Shown here: positions 11,151-22,856 of the stretch, piece after piece | Layout: the number at the start of each line of letters is the position of its first letter | How positions within the stretch are numbered: position 1 is the stretch's first letter | DNA from: Rhipicephalus microplus | Lineage: Eukaryota > Arthropoda > Arachnida > Ixodida > Ixodidae | NCBI RefSeq assembly: GCF_043290135.1 | Contig: NC_134704.1 | Coordinates: 14,648,001-14,712,000, forward strand | Direction: 5' to 3' | Length of the DNA stretch: 64,000 bases | The notes under the pieces: generated by a model | The model's input: the letters and a program-made list of their open reading frames with translations, nothing else | Database searches by the model: none | What the model was told of the DNA's origin: nothing | Position numbers and translations under genes: made by a program

Positions 11151-11746
11151 TTTCGCCTGGAAACAATCGTACGTTTTCGGAATTACACCCTGCCATGGCG
11201 TTTGAGCGGGAAAGGGAGACAGCATGGCGACCTAATGAAAGGAGCTACAGTTCGCCTGAATGATGACGGCGCTCATTCACGAGGTATGCTCAAGAAGCGT
11301 ATTTCAACACGCTTAATTGTCGCGCATTCCGTGCCCCGCGCTTATCCGCGTAGACGTGACCAGTCTCAGCGCCGCACAAGTTGCGTAGCACGTGGGGGGA
11401 CAATAAAAGCGTAGCGCGACTCGCGACGTCACATCGTCTCCTTTACTGCTTTATTACCGGCTGTTTTTGAGCCTCGGCTGGCGTTAATAGTGCCGCGGTG
11501 TTCTCGGGGCTGCTGGACGCGGTGCTGAGGCGATAACCGTGAGGCCCCGGGTGCATTTGCGTGCTACGTCACACGGCGATTAATGCGGCGGCTGTGCCGG
11601 TCACCTTGCATGCACCGCGTGCCGAACATTGTTTCACAAAAGCCTGCCATTCTTCAGGAAATGATGCTGCATTTTTTTAGGAACTTGTGGCACGTATAAA
11701 GCTGCAACCGAAAAGGATAGCCTCGATTCTGTTCTTAATTCCACTG
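11151..11746. other. No gene recognised
   Basis: Moderately GC-rich. A frame at 11202-11414 (70 codons) shows no family. Confidence 0.45.
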
Positions 11747-11757
11747 ACTGAAAAGTA

Positions 11758-11794
<37 letters not shown>

Positions 11795-11878
11795 TGTGAG
11801 GTTTAACGTCTCAAAACCACCATATGATTATGAGAGACGCCGTAGTGGAGAGCTCCAGAAATTTCGACCACCTGGGGA
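11758..11878 (-). mobile_element. 5'-truncated Ruka-type SINE
   Basis: Only the (TTGA)n tail and the last ~85 bp of the body are present, stopping at 'gaccacctgggga'. Exact 11-bp target-site duplications (actgaaaagta) lie at 11747-11757 and 11879-11889. The truncation therefore happened at insertion. Confidence 0.93.
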
Positions 11879-11889
11879 ACTGAAAAGTA

Positions 11890-12124
11890 GATTGCTTCGT
11901 TTTAAGCTACATTTCACTGGAGGATTAGCTCGGGGGCTGTGTGGCTGGGGCTCTTCATGCCGCTTCCATTTCAATTATGGCAACATCTTAAAAATATGAC
12001 CTATTAAATCACATCCCATTATGCAGACTGCACAAAATTAAACAAGTAAAAGAAGAGTGAAGACAAGAATAATTGTCTATTCTGAAACTAAAATCCTTCT
12101 GGCCAGACGCCAGAAACGCAGCCG
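11890..12124. other. No gene recognised
   Basis: Short AT-rich interval between a SINE and repeat D. Nothing identified. Confidence 0.4.
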
Positions 12125-12262
12125 AATTTCTTTGTTTTTTTTTTCAGAAAAGGGGGTGAGCTTGTTTGGCATACTTTATTTACGTTCGTGCGTACGTTTC
12201 TGTGTGTTTATAACATTGAACCCCCTAGCCTCCTCCGGCTACGCCAGTGTTGGCCGCATCCG
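12125..12262 (+). repeat. Dispersed repeat family D, copy 2
   Basis: The shared core 'catactttatttacgttcgt' is preceded by a T/G-rich tract and followed by 'aaccccctagcctcctccgg'. It is related to 2385-2500. Confidence 0.45.
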
Positions 12263-12952
12263 TTAATAGCGCGGAATGTTATTCGCACCATATATGCACT
12301 GCAATTTTCGTAGAGCAACTGAGGGACATTGGAACTCATTTCTGCGCTAGCTGGTTCATGCTGCCAAAGGACATAAAATGCGCACAGCTATAGACGATCA
12401 TGTTTCTATTTGTCTGCAATCTGACTTTGTTGCACTCTCGTTCTTGTCTAGTGCGCACATCACAATCTTCAGAAAGGATCAATGAGCGACTGCGTTGCTT
12501 CTGCACATACCTCGCTGCACGCTCAGTGTTCACTCTTTTCCTCTTTTCGTATTTGTAGTCCCTACACCTTTACACTCAATGTAGGGCACCAAATCGAACG
12601 CTCATACGGTTGCCTTCTCCATCATTTCTCTCTTTCCTTTCTCTTTCTGTGCGAACACCGTTGCTCCACCACATTGTCAACAAAATAATCAGACACGCCA
12701 ACAGGATAATAAAAAGATAAGGCCGTTGTAACTGCATGTCTGTGTCAGCACTGTGACAAATACTTCAGCGTTATGCGTAGCACGCGAATGTTGCAACAAA
12801 GCAAGGCATGCCGTACGGGTCAAAACTGATATAATGAAGTACTGTAGCGTTTATTCACTGCGCTGTCTATTCTACGCTAGTATAGTCATCTTGAATACGG
12901 TGTTATTTGATTTTATTATATGCTTTTATGCCTGTTTATTGTAAATCATCGT
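12263..12952. other. No gene recognised
   Basis: AT-rich, with frames of at most 69 codons. No family recognised. Confidence 0.45.
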
Positions 12953-13112
12953 TCTTTTTTCTTTTCTTTTTTTTCCATCTTCTGAAAGTCTGTACATACT
13001 TTCCGTGTTGTTCTTATTGTGTTTGCCAATTTGAAAACTTGACAAATGTATACCCACTCTGCTAAAACTCTATTTGAGGGTAGCAGCATTGAAAAATAAA
13101 TAAATAAATAAA
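12953..13112 (+). mobile_element. Possible LINE 3' end with (AAAT)n tail
   Basis: T-rich sequence leads to 'tttgagggtagcagcattga' and a terminal AAAT repeat at about 13093-13112. This layout is typical of LINE 3' UTRs. No coding part remains, so this is a tentative call. Confidence 0.35.
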
Positions 13113-15913
13113 TAAGTGCACATTATAGGCTTTTTTACCTAACATATGTGCGCTGCCATCTTGGTCTGATAAGCCAATGCCCTTTTTCTTCGTTTTGTAT
13201 ACCGCGACGAGAATTAACAAGGCCATGGAGCGTGGTATGCACCAACACAGCCGCTTTCATGGGTATCCGTCCACCTTAACATTGTTCATTTAGTTGTTAA
13301 AGAATCAAAACACAAAGGTGGCGGCACTGAAACCCCTCCGTAAAAGTCTACAGTATCGTTTTTTTTTTTCCATTGCAACATGACTGATCAACTTATCTCT
13401 AGGTATAAATCAGCATCAGAACATAAATTTTTCTTTCACATAAAGGCCCGCTTTTCATTAGCTTTCTTCTAGTGATTCAGACAGGTATTAACATTATTCG
13501 ACTAGCCAAGACCTTGTATTACTTTGTTACACCGGTACCTTGTACAAGTTGGATTTTCCCTGGGTTATTTCTGAAACATTGTGGGCTTTCAATCTTTAAC
13601 TTGGCCAATACCACTCAGTGGGTATGTGGAGACTCTTCACTGGGAAAACAATATACGCAATGTTGAAAATCAGGCAGATGAAAACTTCTGATCACGAAGT
13701 AAATAGAGTTCAGAGCCGAGGAAAATCTAAAGTTTGTTGCCCTTTTTTTTTCGTCTGTTACCGTGATGTTTGCGAGAGTATTCCAGCATTAAGCTGGGGC
13801 AAAACAAAACAAACGCAAGAAATTTGTCCTTGCCTCGTGACGTTGTATCAGGGAGTTTTCCAGCACTGATTAGACAGACCGAACGACGGACAGCTCTCAA
13901 TTGGGGTCCCTTCATTCATTCATTGCCCCGTTTATCTTGATTTCGCGTACGCTCAAGGTTAGATCTACAACCTACATGAGAGAAGAAAGTCCTCATCCGT
14001 ACAAGCCCAGATGTTTTGGGCGCATGACACGGCTATCAGGACCACTTGACGTAAAACAAAGCTTTTTATTGAGGAAACCACAGAGCGAATCCCGGATTAA
14101 GGGTGTTATTACTCTCGTGTTATACTCAGAGATATCGTACACGAAATGCGCTGTAATGTAGCCCTTTCACATTCCACTATTCTTTCACGTAAAATTTTTC
14201 TTCTCTGGCAGACGTCAAGCGCACCAAAAGTGCGTAATATAAACTTCATTAGCGGGACGAGTGTTTTTATATACACGCAGATGTTTGTCGCGAATACCAA
14301 AAACGACAATTCAGAAGCATTGCAGACGAAAGTGCTAGCGACCGTCATAACAGCTTGTCCCACCCTCCTTCTCCCTCTCAAATTATAAATGATAAGGGGC
14401 AGTCGAAGGCGAGTTTTGTTGCCCAAACTACAAGATCTAGAAGCAAAAGGGCGTGCCCAAGCCCGAACATGAAAAGGTTAAAAAAAAAACAGTAACAGAT
14501 GAAGGTTCTTGATTTGTACCTTTTAGGTACATGCCTTCCCGCCAAGATTGTTATATATTTATCTATTATTGGCAATAAAACACAGCAAGTCAAACACACG
14601 TGGTTCAAGTTTATCATGTGTGGTTATAATCTACTATGTTATGCGCTTGATCACAACTTGTTGCGATGTCTGCAAGAAAATATATTTAAAAATCGCACCA
14701 ACCTTACGTGCTTTCGGACTTTTTTTCGGTATTTAGATTTCCTTAGTGAACTTTGTCTTTGCGGGCCCGCGTTTTGTTTTATGTTTTTTTAATATTGATA
14801 CGCAACAGCCGGCACAGCCTGTCTGGAAGAAAGAGAAAGACGACGTTGGTGGCTGGTTGTTTATGAACTGTCGCCATCTTGTTCGCCGAGCACAGTGCCT
14901 CGTATTTAATTTATTAAATAAGTTACCCGTAACATTATTGGTGGAGGTGCGGGTAACAATTGGGGAGGTGCGGGTGGAGGTGCGGGTGGGTTACGGGTGG
15001 AGGTACCCGTAACAATATTTACTTTTATTCATTGACTTCCGTGCGGAACTTCATACCTGCAGCTGTTCGCGACCTTAGTGATTCTCCTTATTAAACGTGC
15101 TTTCCTGCGTTCTTTTAGTTCCACGAAAGGCAGCAACTGGCACCCACTAATGGAGCCAAATCTTTGTTCGAGAGTCAGCCATAATATTACACAAGCGATC
15201 CGAGATGAAACAAAAGAAAAAGAAAACGCCAGGCCTGCGTGGAAGGCGCAGCACAGTGACAGCGAAAGTTAGAAGAGTGGCCTTTCAGAGCCCTATCTTT
15301 TTTTTTTGTTATTGCGACAAAGATTGGCCTTTAAGGCATAATATTTTTGTTAAATGTGTGTTCTTAGGCCGGCGTTGTGTATGAAGTGAAGTAGTGTCTT
15401 GTGGAATCTGTTTTCAAGTATCCAGCGGTTATAACTGGCTGCATCGCTTTCAAAACACTCATTGGTTGGTTGGTTCCTCAACACCTTGGCGCAATTCTAA
15501 GTCATTGTGTAACTGCTGCAATCACATTTGCTTGATGCCCGCTACGGCATTAATATTAAAAAAATGTATGGTAGTAGGCTAGCATTCGCTATGCTATTTT
15601 TTTGTCATTCTTCTGAGAGGCATGGTATCCGCTAAACTATTGCGAGGTATTTTATACCAATCGTTCACGCAGTGGCTGACTACATGAGGAATTATGCCAG
15701 AAGTGGGTATGCGCGACAGTTATTAGCTGAACAAAAACAAGCTTTTGTAATGGGTTGGAGCATTGGACCGCCCACTCGTCCTTTATTTAGCCTTGTGCGA
15801 CGACTGCTTGTTGTTTCGTTGTTTTAAAACGCTTTATAAGTCGTATACATTAACGAGATTGCTTTCCCAACATCAAGCCTACCTAACGCAAACTTGCGAA
15901 CAATTACCAAGAA
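13113..15913. other. No gene recognised
   Basis: AT-rich sequence with frames up to 105 codons on both strands and no recognisable domain. A GGTGG-rich patch with 'ggtgcgggt' repeats lies at about 14942-15010, flanked on both sides by 'acccgtaaca'. Confidence 0.45.
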
Positions 15914-16114
15914 CTAGCATGGCTCAGTCGTAGAATTCTGGGCTGACACCCAGCGGATCCGGGTTTGAGCCCTATCTGTGTCATCAACAGTAGTTTTTTT
16001 TTTTCTTCTAATTTCGCGCGATGAGGTTACGGACCCCGACGGCGGCGCACAACTATACGGCGCTGCGCGATACCAGAGTTGTGTTCTCATAACAAGTTTC
16101 ACTGTAAAAAAAAA
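15914..16114 (+). mobile_element. tRNA-related SINE, third type, with poly(A) tail
   Basis: An A-box-like TGGCTCAGTCG (one mismatch) is at 15920-15930 and a B-box-like GTTTGAGCC at 15963-15971. The body includes 'gaccccgacggcggcgcaca' and ends 'ctcataacaagtttcactgt' followed by nine A residues. Both tail and body differ from Ruka. I recognise the type from tick sequence, but it may also be called a tRNA-derived repeat of unknown name. Confidence 0.65.
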
Positions 16115-16375
16115 GCAAATTCATACTCGAGCTGCGTCGGTTATTGCGCCGGGTTTTGCCGCTCGCATCAATCGAAGTGGCGTAGGCGGGATTTATGTTC
16201 GCATTCTGTTGGTTTCGGTTTTCACTGCGGACGCTGTTCATCCGGTGTCGACGCAGCGGCGAGTTCTCTCGCTCTATGCAGCGAATATTCCTGGCCGCCA
16301 GGTGTCGAGTGTCATCGCGCGCGGGCGCCAAGCCTACGAGGAAGTGCTTTCTGTTTCTTTTTATAAGTAACCTGA

Positions 16376-16603
16376 TTTGATTGATTGATTTGTGGGGTTT
16401 AACGTCCCAAAACTACCATGTGATTATGAGAGACGCCGTAGTGGAGGGCTCCGCAAATTTCGACCAGCGGGGGTTCTTTAACGTGCACCCAAATCTGAGC
16501 ACACGGGCCTACAACATTTCCGCCTCCATCGGAAATGCAGCCGCCGCAGCCGGGATTCGATCCCACGACCTGCGGGTCAGCAGCCGAGTACCTTAGCCAC
16601 TAG
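16376..16603 (-). mobile_element. Ruka-type SINE lacking the first ~20 bp
   Basis: Exact 13-bp target-site duplications (ataagtaacctga) at 16363-16375 and 16604-16616 define the insertion. The head stops at 'ccttagccactag', so the first ~20 bases of the element are missing while both Pol III boxes remain. Confidence 0.95.
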
Positions 16604-16890
16604 ATAAGTAACCTGAAGATGGACGATGCTAAAATTGCACCGCTGAATAGCGACTGCACATCGCAGTCGCTATTCTGGAAGACAATCTTGCAAACCCGTG
16701 TGCTGGTTGATGGACTGATAGAAATTAATTAATCAGATACATGGTGCATGAAGGCAGATAGTCTGAAATTAAATAGCTGTAAATGTAAAACCTGCAATGC
16801 AGAGAGACGCGTCAACACTGCATCATATCAGCGAACGCAACTGAGCCGCCTTAACAACTGGTGTCGTATAAGTCTCAACAAAACAACGCC

Positions 16891-17022
16891 TTAGAAGTGT
16901 GGCAGCTTGGGCTAGGTGGTATGGCGTGACGATAGTTATAGCGCGAGAACAAAACGACGACACAGTGTCTTTCGTGTCCTTGTCTCTGTGTCGTCGTTTT
17001 GTTCTCGCGCTATAACTATCGT
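16891..17022 (+). mobile_element. Hairpin element family H, copy 2, with 12-bp TSD
   Basis: Exact 12-bp duplications (caaaacaacgcc) lie at 16879-16890 and 17023-17034. The insertion starts with a head containing 'gcagcttgggctaggtggta' and continues with a perfect 38-bp inverted repeat. The arms are 16928-16965 and 16986-17023, with a 20-nt spacer between them. The second arm abuts the downstream duplication with a 1-bp overlap. The head resembles a Pol III A box (TGGGCTAGGTGG), but no B box is seen. There is no coding capacity. Confidence 0.85.
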
Positions 17023-17133
17023 CAAAACAACGCCGAATCACACAGCTCGTCAAGACGAGCGCAGTTGTCGAATTACTACAGCCTGCTTATTTTAGTATGG
17101 TTATCTTTGAATTAATATCAGCATCTAAATGAT

Positions 17134-17318
17134 GATTGCTTGATATGTGGGGTTTAACGTCCCAAAACTACCATGTGATTATAAGAGACGCCGTAGTGGA
17201 GGGCTCCGGAAATTTCGACCAGCTGGGGTTCTTTAGTGTGCACCCAAATCTGAGCACACGGGCCTACAACATTTCCGCCGCCATCGGAAATGCAGCCGGG
17301 ATTCGAACCCGCGACCTG
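17134..17318 (-). mobile_element. Ruka-type SINE with internal deletion
   Basis: The body is well conserved, but the run 'ccgccgcagccggg' is shortened and the head ends at 'gggattcgaacccgcgacct', so the A-box end is lost. No target-site duplication is obvious. Confidence 0.9.
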
Positions 17319-17700
17319 GTCTGCGTCAAAATGTGCCTCGCAAAAACGATGTGCGCGCACTGGTTGCCAAGTCAGAAAGGACAGTGAGCTGTAATTGCAG
17401 CTTCCGCGAGGGGGCGATGCGTCGTACGTGCTTGCAAGCTTTCTCGTGTCGCAGTGACAACATGCATGATGTGGCTGGCGCCTGCGTTAATTAAGTGCGC
17501 AGTAATGTGCCTGTCTAAGAGCTGTCTCGCACAATTCACAATCAATATTGGTTGAGAGCAAATGACTGTTCCGGCCTACGCACGCATCTTTTATACCACA
17601 ACGTTTTGCGAAAGAATCTTGAACTTCATTGTCCAACTATCCTTCCTCCCCCAGCGCGGTTAAGTACACAAGCAGCTCGACTAATTGGAAGTTAGCGCTC

Positions 17701-17735
17701 GTGTCTTTCGTGTCCTTGTCTCTGTGTCGTCGTTT
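17701..17735 (+). repeat. 35-bp fragment identical to part of hairpin copy 2
   Basis: The 35 bases are identical to 16965-16999, which cover the spacer and the start of the second arm of the element at 16891. The opposite arm is absent here. Confidence 0.85.
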
Positions 17736-19700
17736 CGAACTTCGACAAACACGTGGAAATTTTCTCAGCCATATTCGTGATGGTCGGAAAGACGCTGGTT
17801 GATTTGGCATGAAATGACCCCAGTACCAAACAAAAGAATTTAAAATAAGGTAGGTCTGCTCGGCAATGCTTCCGTGCTTAGTTCCTTTTAAGCACTGCCA
17901 TATAATTTTGCGGGGGTTCTCTATTCAGAAGGAGGGTCATGTCATTTCTCCCCCCCCCCCTGTCGAACGATTCTGTAATGAAACAACCTCCGCCATGCAA
18001 AAAGGATAATGAAGCGATGACACTTGTCTCACAGCTGCCTGCTATTGCTCCCCTGCTTTCCAGAAGTAAAAGGGGAAGGTAAACAGTACTTTCAATGCTA
18101 CATAATAGTTCCTCAGTCACCGTTATCATAGTCAAAACGAATTTGCAGCCATAAACACGAACGTCAATGAAATAAAAATATGAAAAAGGTCCGACTGTGT
18201 AAAGGTATCGGAAAAAAATTGGCACCCATTCTTCGCACAACTCTTAGGGGGGTGGGACACACCCTTTTTACGTGCCCTCCCCCACTCATGTGAACATGTT
18301 TATGAGCACTGCTCCTTATTTCCCCATGTTATTTTGCTTGATAAAGCCAGTTAATCTAGCCTCTTCATGGTTAGCAAACCCTATTTCCACAGCACACGGG
18401 TCATCTAAAGAGGCCTCATGAAAAGATACTCCGCTCCCTGTCTTCCCTGTAGCAGCACAAAGGCGCTACGTGCCGAAACGCGGCTACAGTCCAACGCAGA
18501 GACTTATCCATTACCAATGGCACGAGAGCGGTGCGTCGTCGACCGTACTCTGCAAAAATAAAATAAAAATAAACGAAAGACTCACAATCACTGTATAAAG
18601 AGCCATTTCGTCGTCTGGCGTCACGTAGTGCGGTCACTGCTGGGTAAATAACCGAATTGAAAAGAGCTGGACAATGTGCACGTGCCGGATGACACCGTAT
18701 CCGGCTGACTATATAAAGAAATATAAACGACGAAAAGAAGAGGTGCCGCTCCCGTAAAGCAGTCATTCTGCACTCGCAACAGGCCAACACCGATAGTCAT
18801 CGGGTCGCCCCAATAAAGGACAACACGATCCGCCTTCTCTGTTTTGAGCCGGCCTTTTATCAGGCACCGCAACGTGATACTCGATGTTTGTGCCTCGTCA
18901 GGCAGCACACCCACGCGAAACTGCTTCATTAGTGTCGCTTATACAAAGCGAAATAAAGCCGTGGCTTATCTTCTAAGAAGCTCATGTCATGTAATGATTG
19001 ATGTGCAGGACATGCAAAGCTCAGTTTAAGAAATCTCGCCACGCGCTCTCTTGCTATTTACCGCATCGCCGCTTTCCTTTTCATATCGTTATTTTATTTT
19101 TAATATTACCTTGTGGGGCATGCAGTATCAGTGTCTTATTCTGGGCCCGCATTCTGAAACAGTCGCGAAATGCAACATTATCGTCCTTCTCCACGTAGAA
19201 TTTGATGTGTTCAATAACATGCCAGTACAATATCACGGTTTCACTCGTCGTTGCATGGTTTACGAATGAGAGGCAATACAAGGGTGAGTGCAGGGCGACC
19301 ATGCAGAGTGTGGCGTTTTCGAGCGTAAGCTGACTTCTACGCAGTGTGTAGGCTTGGCTGTGGCTCCTTGAACTATAAGAGCTGTTCAGAGTGCTCTTAA
19401 TGTGTTTTGTGCAAACACTTAAAGCACAGTTTAATATTTGAAGGATATAGCTTCGTGCGAATTGCATATTTATTAAAGGATTTAACACGGCGTACTTAAA
19501 CAGTTAAGCTGTAGAATGTGTCCTCGGTGACATAGCGCCAGCATTTCAACATGTTGCCGGCGCGCGTTAGATCACCCGAGAAATGCACAGTTATAGTTTT
19601 CCTGGAGCGTTCAAGCCTCCTTCTCCCCCCCCCCCCCCCCCAAAAAAAAAGTATAATTCTGAAATGAGGATGAGCACGAAGCCAAAACAGACTCACCTGC
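17736..19700. other. No gene recognised
   Basis: Frames up to 135 codons occur on the minus strand (17878-18240, 18416-18790, 19081-19488) without a known domain. A C run followed by an A run lies at about 19626-19650. Nothing more is supported. Confidence 0.45.
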
Positions 19701-19712
19701 AAGTACACCAGG

Positions 19713-19968
19713 CCCCACCGTGGTCGTCTAGTGGCTAAAGTACTCGGCGCTGACCCACAGGTCGCGGGATCGAGTCCCGGCTGTGGCGGCTGCATTGTGA
19801 TGGAGGCGGAAATGCTGTAGGCCCGTGTGCTCAGATTTGGGTGCATGTTCAAGAACCCCAGGTGGTCGAAATTTCCGGAGCCATCCACTACGGCGTCTCT
19901 CATAACCATATGGTGGTTTTGGGACCTTAAACCTCACAAATCAATCAAGTCATTCAAGTCATTCAAGA
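19713..19968 (+). mobile_element. Full-length Ruka-type SINE
   Basis: Duplications of 'tacaccagg' at 19704-19712 and 19969-19977 define it. The tail is a degenerate tcaatcaagtcattcaag repeat instead of pure (ATCA)n. The head and body are complete apart from small deletions. Confidence 0.92.
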
Positions 19969-19977
19969 TACACCAGG

Positions 19978-20763
19978 TGCTGTGTGCGCCTTTACTCGCC
20001 GGAGCCCACGAAGCGGCGCGAAGGCAGCAAGCGTGGTCCTGTGCTTCGCACTTCGCCCCACCGACAACGACTGAACAATCCGCGAAAGCCCATCGGCGTT
20101 GCCGGTAAAGTGCCGCGTCATTCCCCGCTATGTCTGCAGCGTTATCACAAGTGCCGAACTGACAACTGTGCGAAAATTTTTGCCTTCGGGATCATGACAC
20201 GGACTGAAAGGACCCCTATAAACCATTTCGAGTTCAAAGACGAGAAAGTATTTTCTTTTTGCCTTCACTACCCTTCCTACACAGATGTTACCTCCTCCTC
20301 GCCACTCATTTCTTAAAAGTTCATGCACGTTGTCACCACTAACAGCTTATCAGTATTTCGTGATTTTCGAATGCTTGCTGTTATCTCTGTCTTCACAGTC
20401 GAAAACGCATAAAACGCAGTGAAATATGTTGATCGCGTATTATAGATACGTGAGACGAGGCAGAACGAAAGTGGGACTGCACGACAAAGCAATGTAGGAG
20501 GGCATTATTCGAAACTAAATATCCCTTGTATACAGTACATGAACCAATCGATAAATTTCACAATCATGGCGTCACGTGAACAGACTGCTATTACCAATTG
20601 TGCCAAAAATGCTGTAAACGCCAGGGTACTGCGCTCGTTCTTTGTGATTTCGGCGGCTGTGCGCATCGGTGCAGGGCGCAGGTGCGTGTTGGATTACCAG
20701 CCCTGAAACGATCAAGCGCATGTAGTTAACTTGTTCTTTGGTGGCTTCCTGGTATTCAGCATG
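19978..20763. other. No gene recognised
   Basis: The 93-codon and 110-codon plus frames at 19827-20316 start inside the SINE and show no family. The remainder is AT-rich. Confidence 0.45.
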
Positions 20764-20826
20764 TGCCTGGTTAACCTTCCTACCTTCACTCTTCTTCCTT
20801 TTTCCGTCCTTTTTCCCTGGTCTTCG
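20764..20826 (+). repeat. Dispersed repeat family C, copy 2
   Basis: Contains 'tgcctggttaaccttcctac' followed by a pyrimidine-rich tract. It is related to 2121, 29786 and 49833. Confidence 0.45.
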
Positions 20827-21671
20827 CCCGATTCAACCGCTCAAGCTTCTTTCGTTAGTTAACGGATGTATTGAAACCACTGTACCGTAAAGAAACGCGG
20901 GCTAAGAAAAGCGGACGTCCTCTTTCACATAGGGAAGCACCAGCAGCGCTAAAATGCCAAAGCGGGCGTAATTTTTTTTCCGTCGCTTGTTCAAGATGTT
21001 CACAGTTGTCCTGCCCCCACTTTCTACCCTTACTTACCAATGGAAGTGAATCTAAGCGCTGCTTTGCTAGTTTTCTTCGGCTTTCTATTTAGTACCGAAG
21101 TTTAATATTTGTAATACATGCAGAATACGAATAAGAAGTGGTCCTAAGTTTTTGAAGCCATTGTTTTCAAAAGATTCACCATGCCCAAAAAGCTGCATTA
21201 TAGGGGACACCTCCGCAACCACGCTATTAGATCCTCCCGGCTGGACAAAAGCGAGGTATGTTGGTGCACGTCATTCTACTGTAATTCTGCAATTTTATTT
21301 ATTTCCGCATCTCGAGCTATCTTAATCCAAATGAAGCTCCTGAGGAACGCGTTGTTGTACAGTGGTTTAAATTTTGTTGCGTATAGCATGGGTAGTTTGC
21401 GATTGCTTCGATGAGAATCACCGTTGACTCCTGAATTGACCGTGCACTATTTCGCATTCGGGGGACGGATGTTTATACATCTTGCTCTTTAGATGCTAGT
21501 GCAGCCAAAGTACGGCCAGGGAACTTCAATACTGAATGACCCTGGTGCAGCCTTCGGTAAAGAGGAAAAGCATTCGGGGGAGAATTTCTCACAATAACAC
21601 CCAGATGTAAATAGGGTGCGCCTAAGGTGCGATGTTCAGACATATTAATGGCGGTATATGTGAGTGCGCAT
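20827..21671. other. No gene recognised
   Basis: Short frames only, up to 77 codons. No repeat family assigned. Confidence 0.45.
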
Positions 21672-21681
21672 GCTACACTTG

Positions 21682-21683
<2 letters not shown>

Positions 21684-21726
<43 letters not shown>

Positions 21727-21773
21727 ATGTGAGGTTTAACGTCCCCAAACCACCATATGATTACGGGAGACGC
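21684..21773 (-). mobile_element. Strongly 5'-truncated Ruka-type SINE
   Basis: About 43 bp of (TTGA)n tail plus only ~47 bp of 3' body. Exact 12-bp duplications (gctacacttgtt) are at 21672-21683 and 21774-21785. This is the shortest verified SINE insertion in the window. Confidence 0.93.
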
Positions 21774-21785
21774 GCTACACTTGTT

Positions 21786-22691
21786 CTCCATGGCTGGTGC
21801 TTAGCGAGGCTTTTTCCTAAAATGTGCATATGAATGCATCTATAAAGCTTCTCTAAAAGAAAACCTTCGTAAATGGCTCTTGTTCACCCGTACAATAGGT
21901 CCTTACTCACCTGCAGGACGCAAGCAACTCAAGATAACGGCAAAATATTAAGCAGACGATAAACAGTCACAGAAAAAAAACCGACCTTGCCGTCTGTCCT
22001 CTGATTTTAGTGACTGGACGCAACTTTTTACGTATTGGGATATTGGAATCCAATGTATAAGTACTCAGAGTTCATAAAACTTATTTATGTGTACTGCTAA
22101 GAACAAAAATAGCTCATTACGAGCTCCTTCACAACGAAACAACTGTGAGTCATATTCCATTTAGCCACATCTAGGACATAAGTTCCTACCATGGTCTGCC
22201 ATAGTTTCTTACACTTACCTAGGGAACATATAGTTAACTATTCCGGGGGAGGGGGGGGGGGATTGGCACTGCGATCGGTTAGACGCATGGCAATGCAGAG
22301 ATATGCGGAATTCGGACTAGGCTCGGATTCGTATCGTTCACGAAGTTGGGAAGCCTGGGGGCGTGGTCCCATACGTACCGTAGACGACTAAATAGACAGC
22401 TAAGTGGACAGCGGCCATCTTGAGTCCCATTCCAGTTCTCACGTAGCCGGCAAAATAGACACTTTCGAGAGGACGGCATCGTGGACAAAAACGATGCAGG
22501 CATCCTTACGCGTGCTAAAAAAGAGAGTTAATCATTGCTACGAAATTTGATTTCAATTTCTCAAAGCGCCCGATTTCGCAAAGCACCCGATCTAGCACAG
22601 TCTAAGCTTGGGCATGTTATCTTTAGCGTACAAAAAAAATGACGATTGGAAAGAACAAGACGAAGTGCATGGATGGCTAAACAGACTGACC
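21786..22691. other. No gene recognised
   Basis: AT-rich, with a G run at about 22243-22260. No coding region or repeat family identified. Confidence 0.45.
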
Positions 22692-22856
22692 ACCGTATTC
22701 ACAAACGCTCCTCGACACGACTTTCACCCTTCACTTGACAAAGTTGAGCACTGCGCCACCACTCGGCTGAAAATGACGCTGCGCTTTTCAAGAACCCCAG
22801 CAGACTGTCACTGATATGCAGTGACTTGCCGTACTTAGAGATGGCGCTCCCATCGG
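22692..22856 (+). repeat. Dispersed repeat family B, left part, split by a LINE
   Basis: Matches the reverse complement of about 42460-42622, with blocks 'attcacaaacgctcctcgac', 'agttgagcactgcg' and 'atatgcagtgacttgccgta'. The rest of the repeat resumes at 24884 beyond the LINE. Confidence 0.85.
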
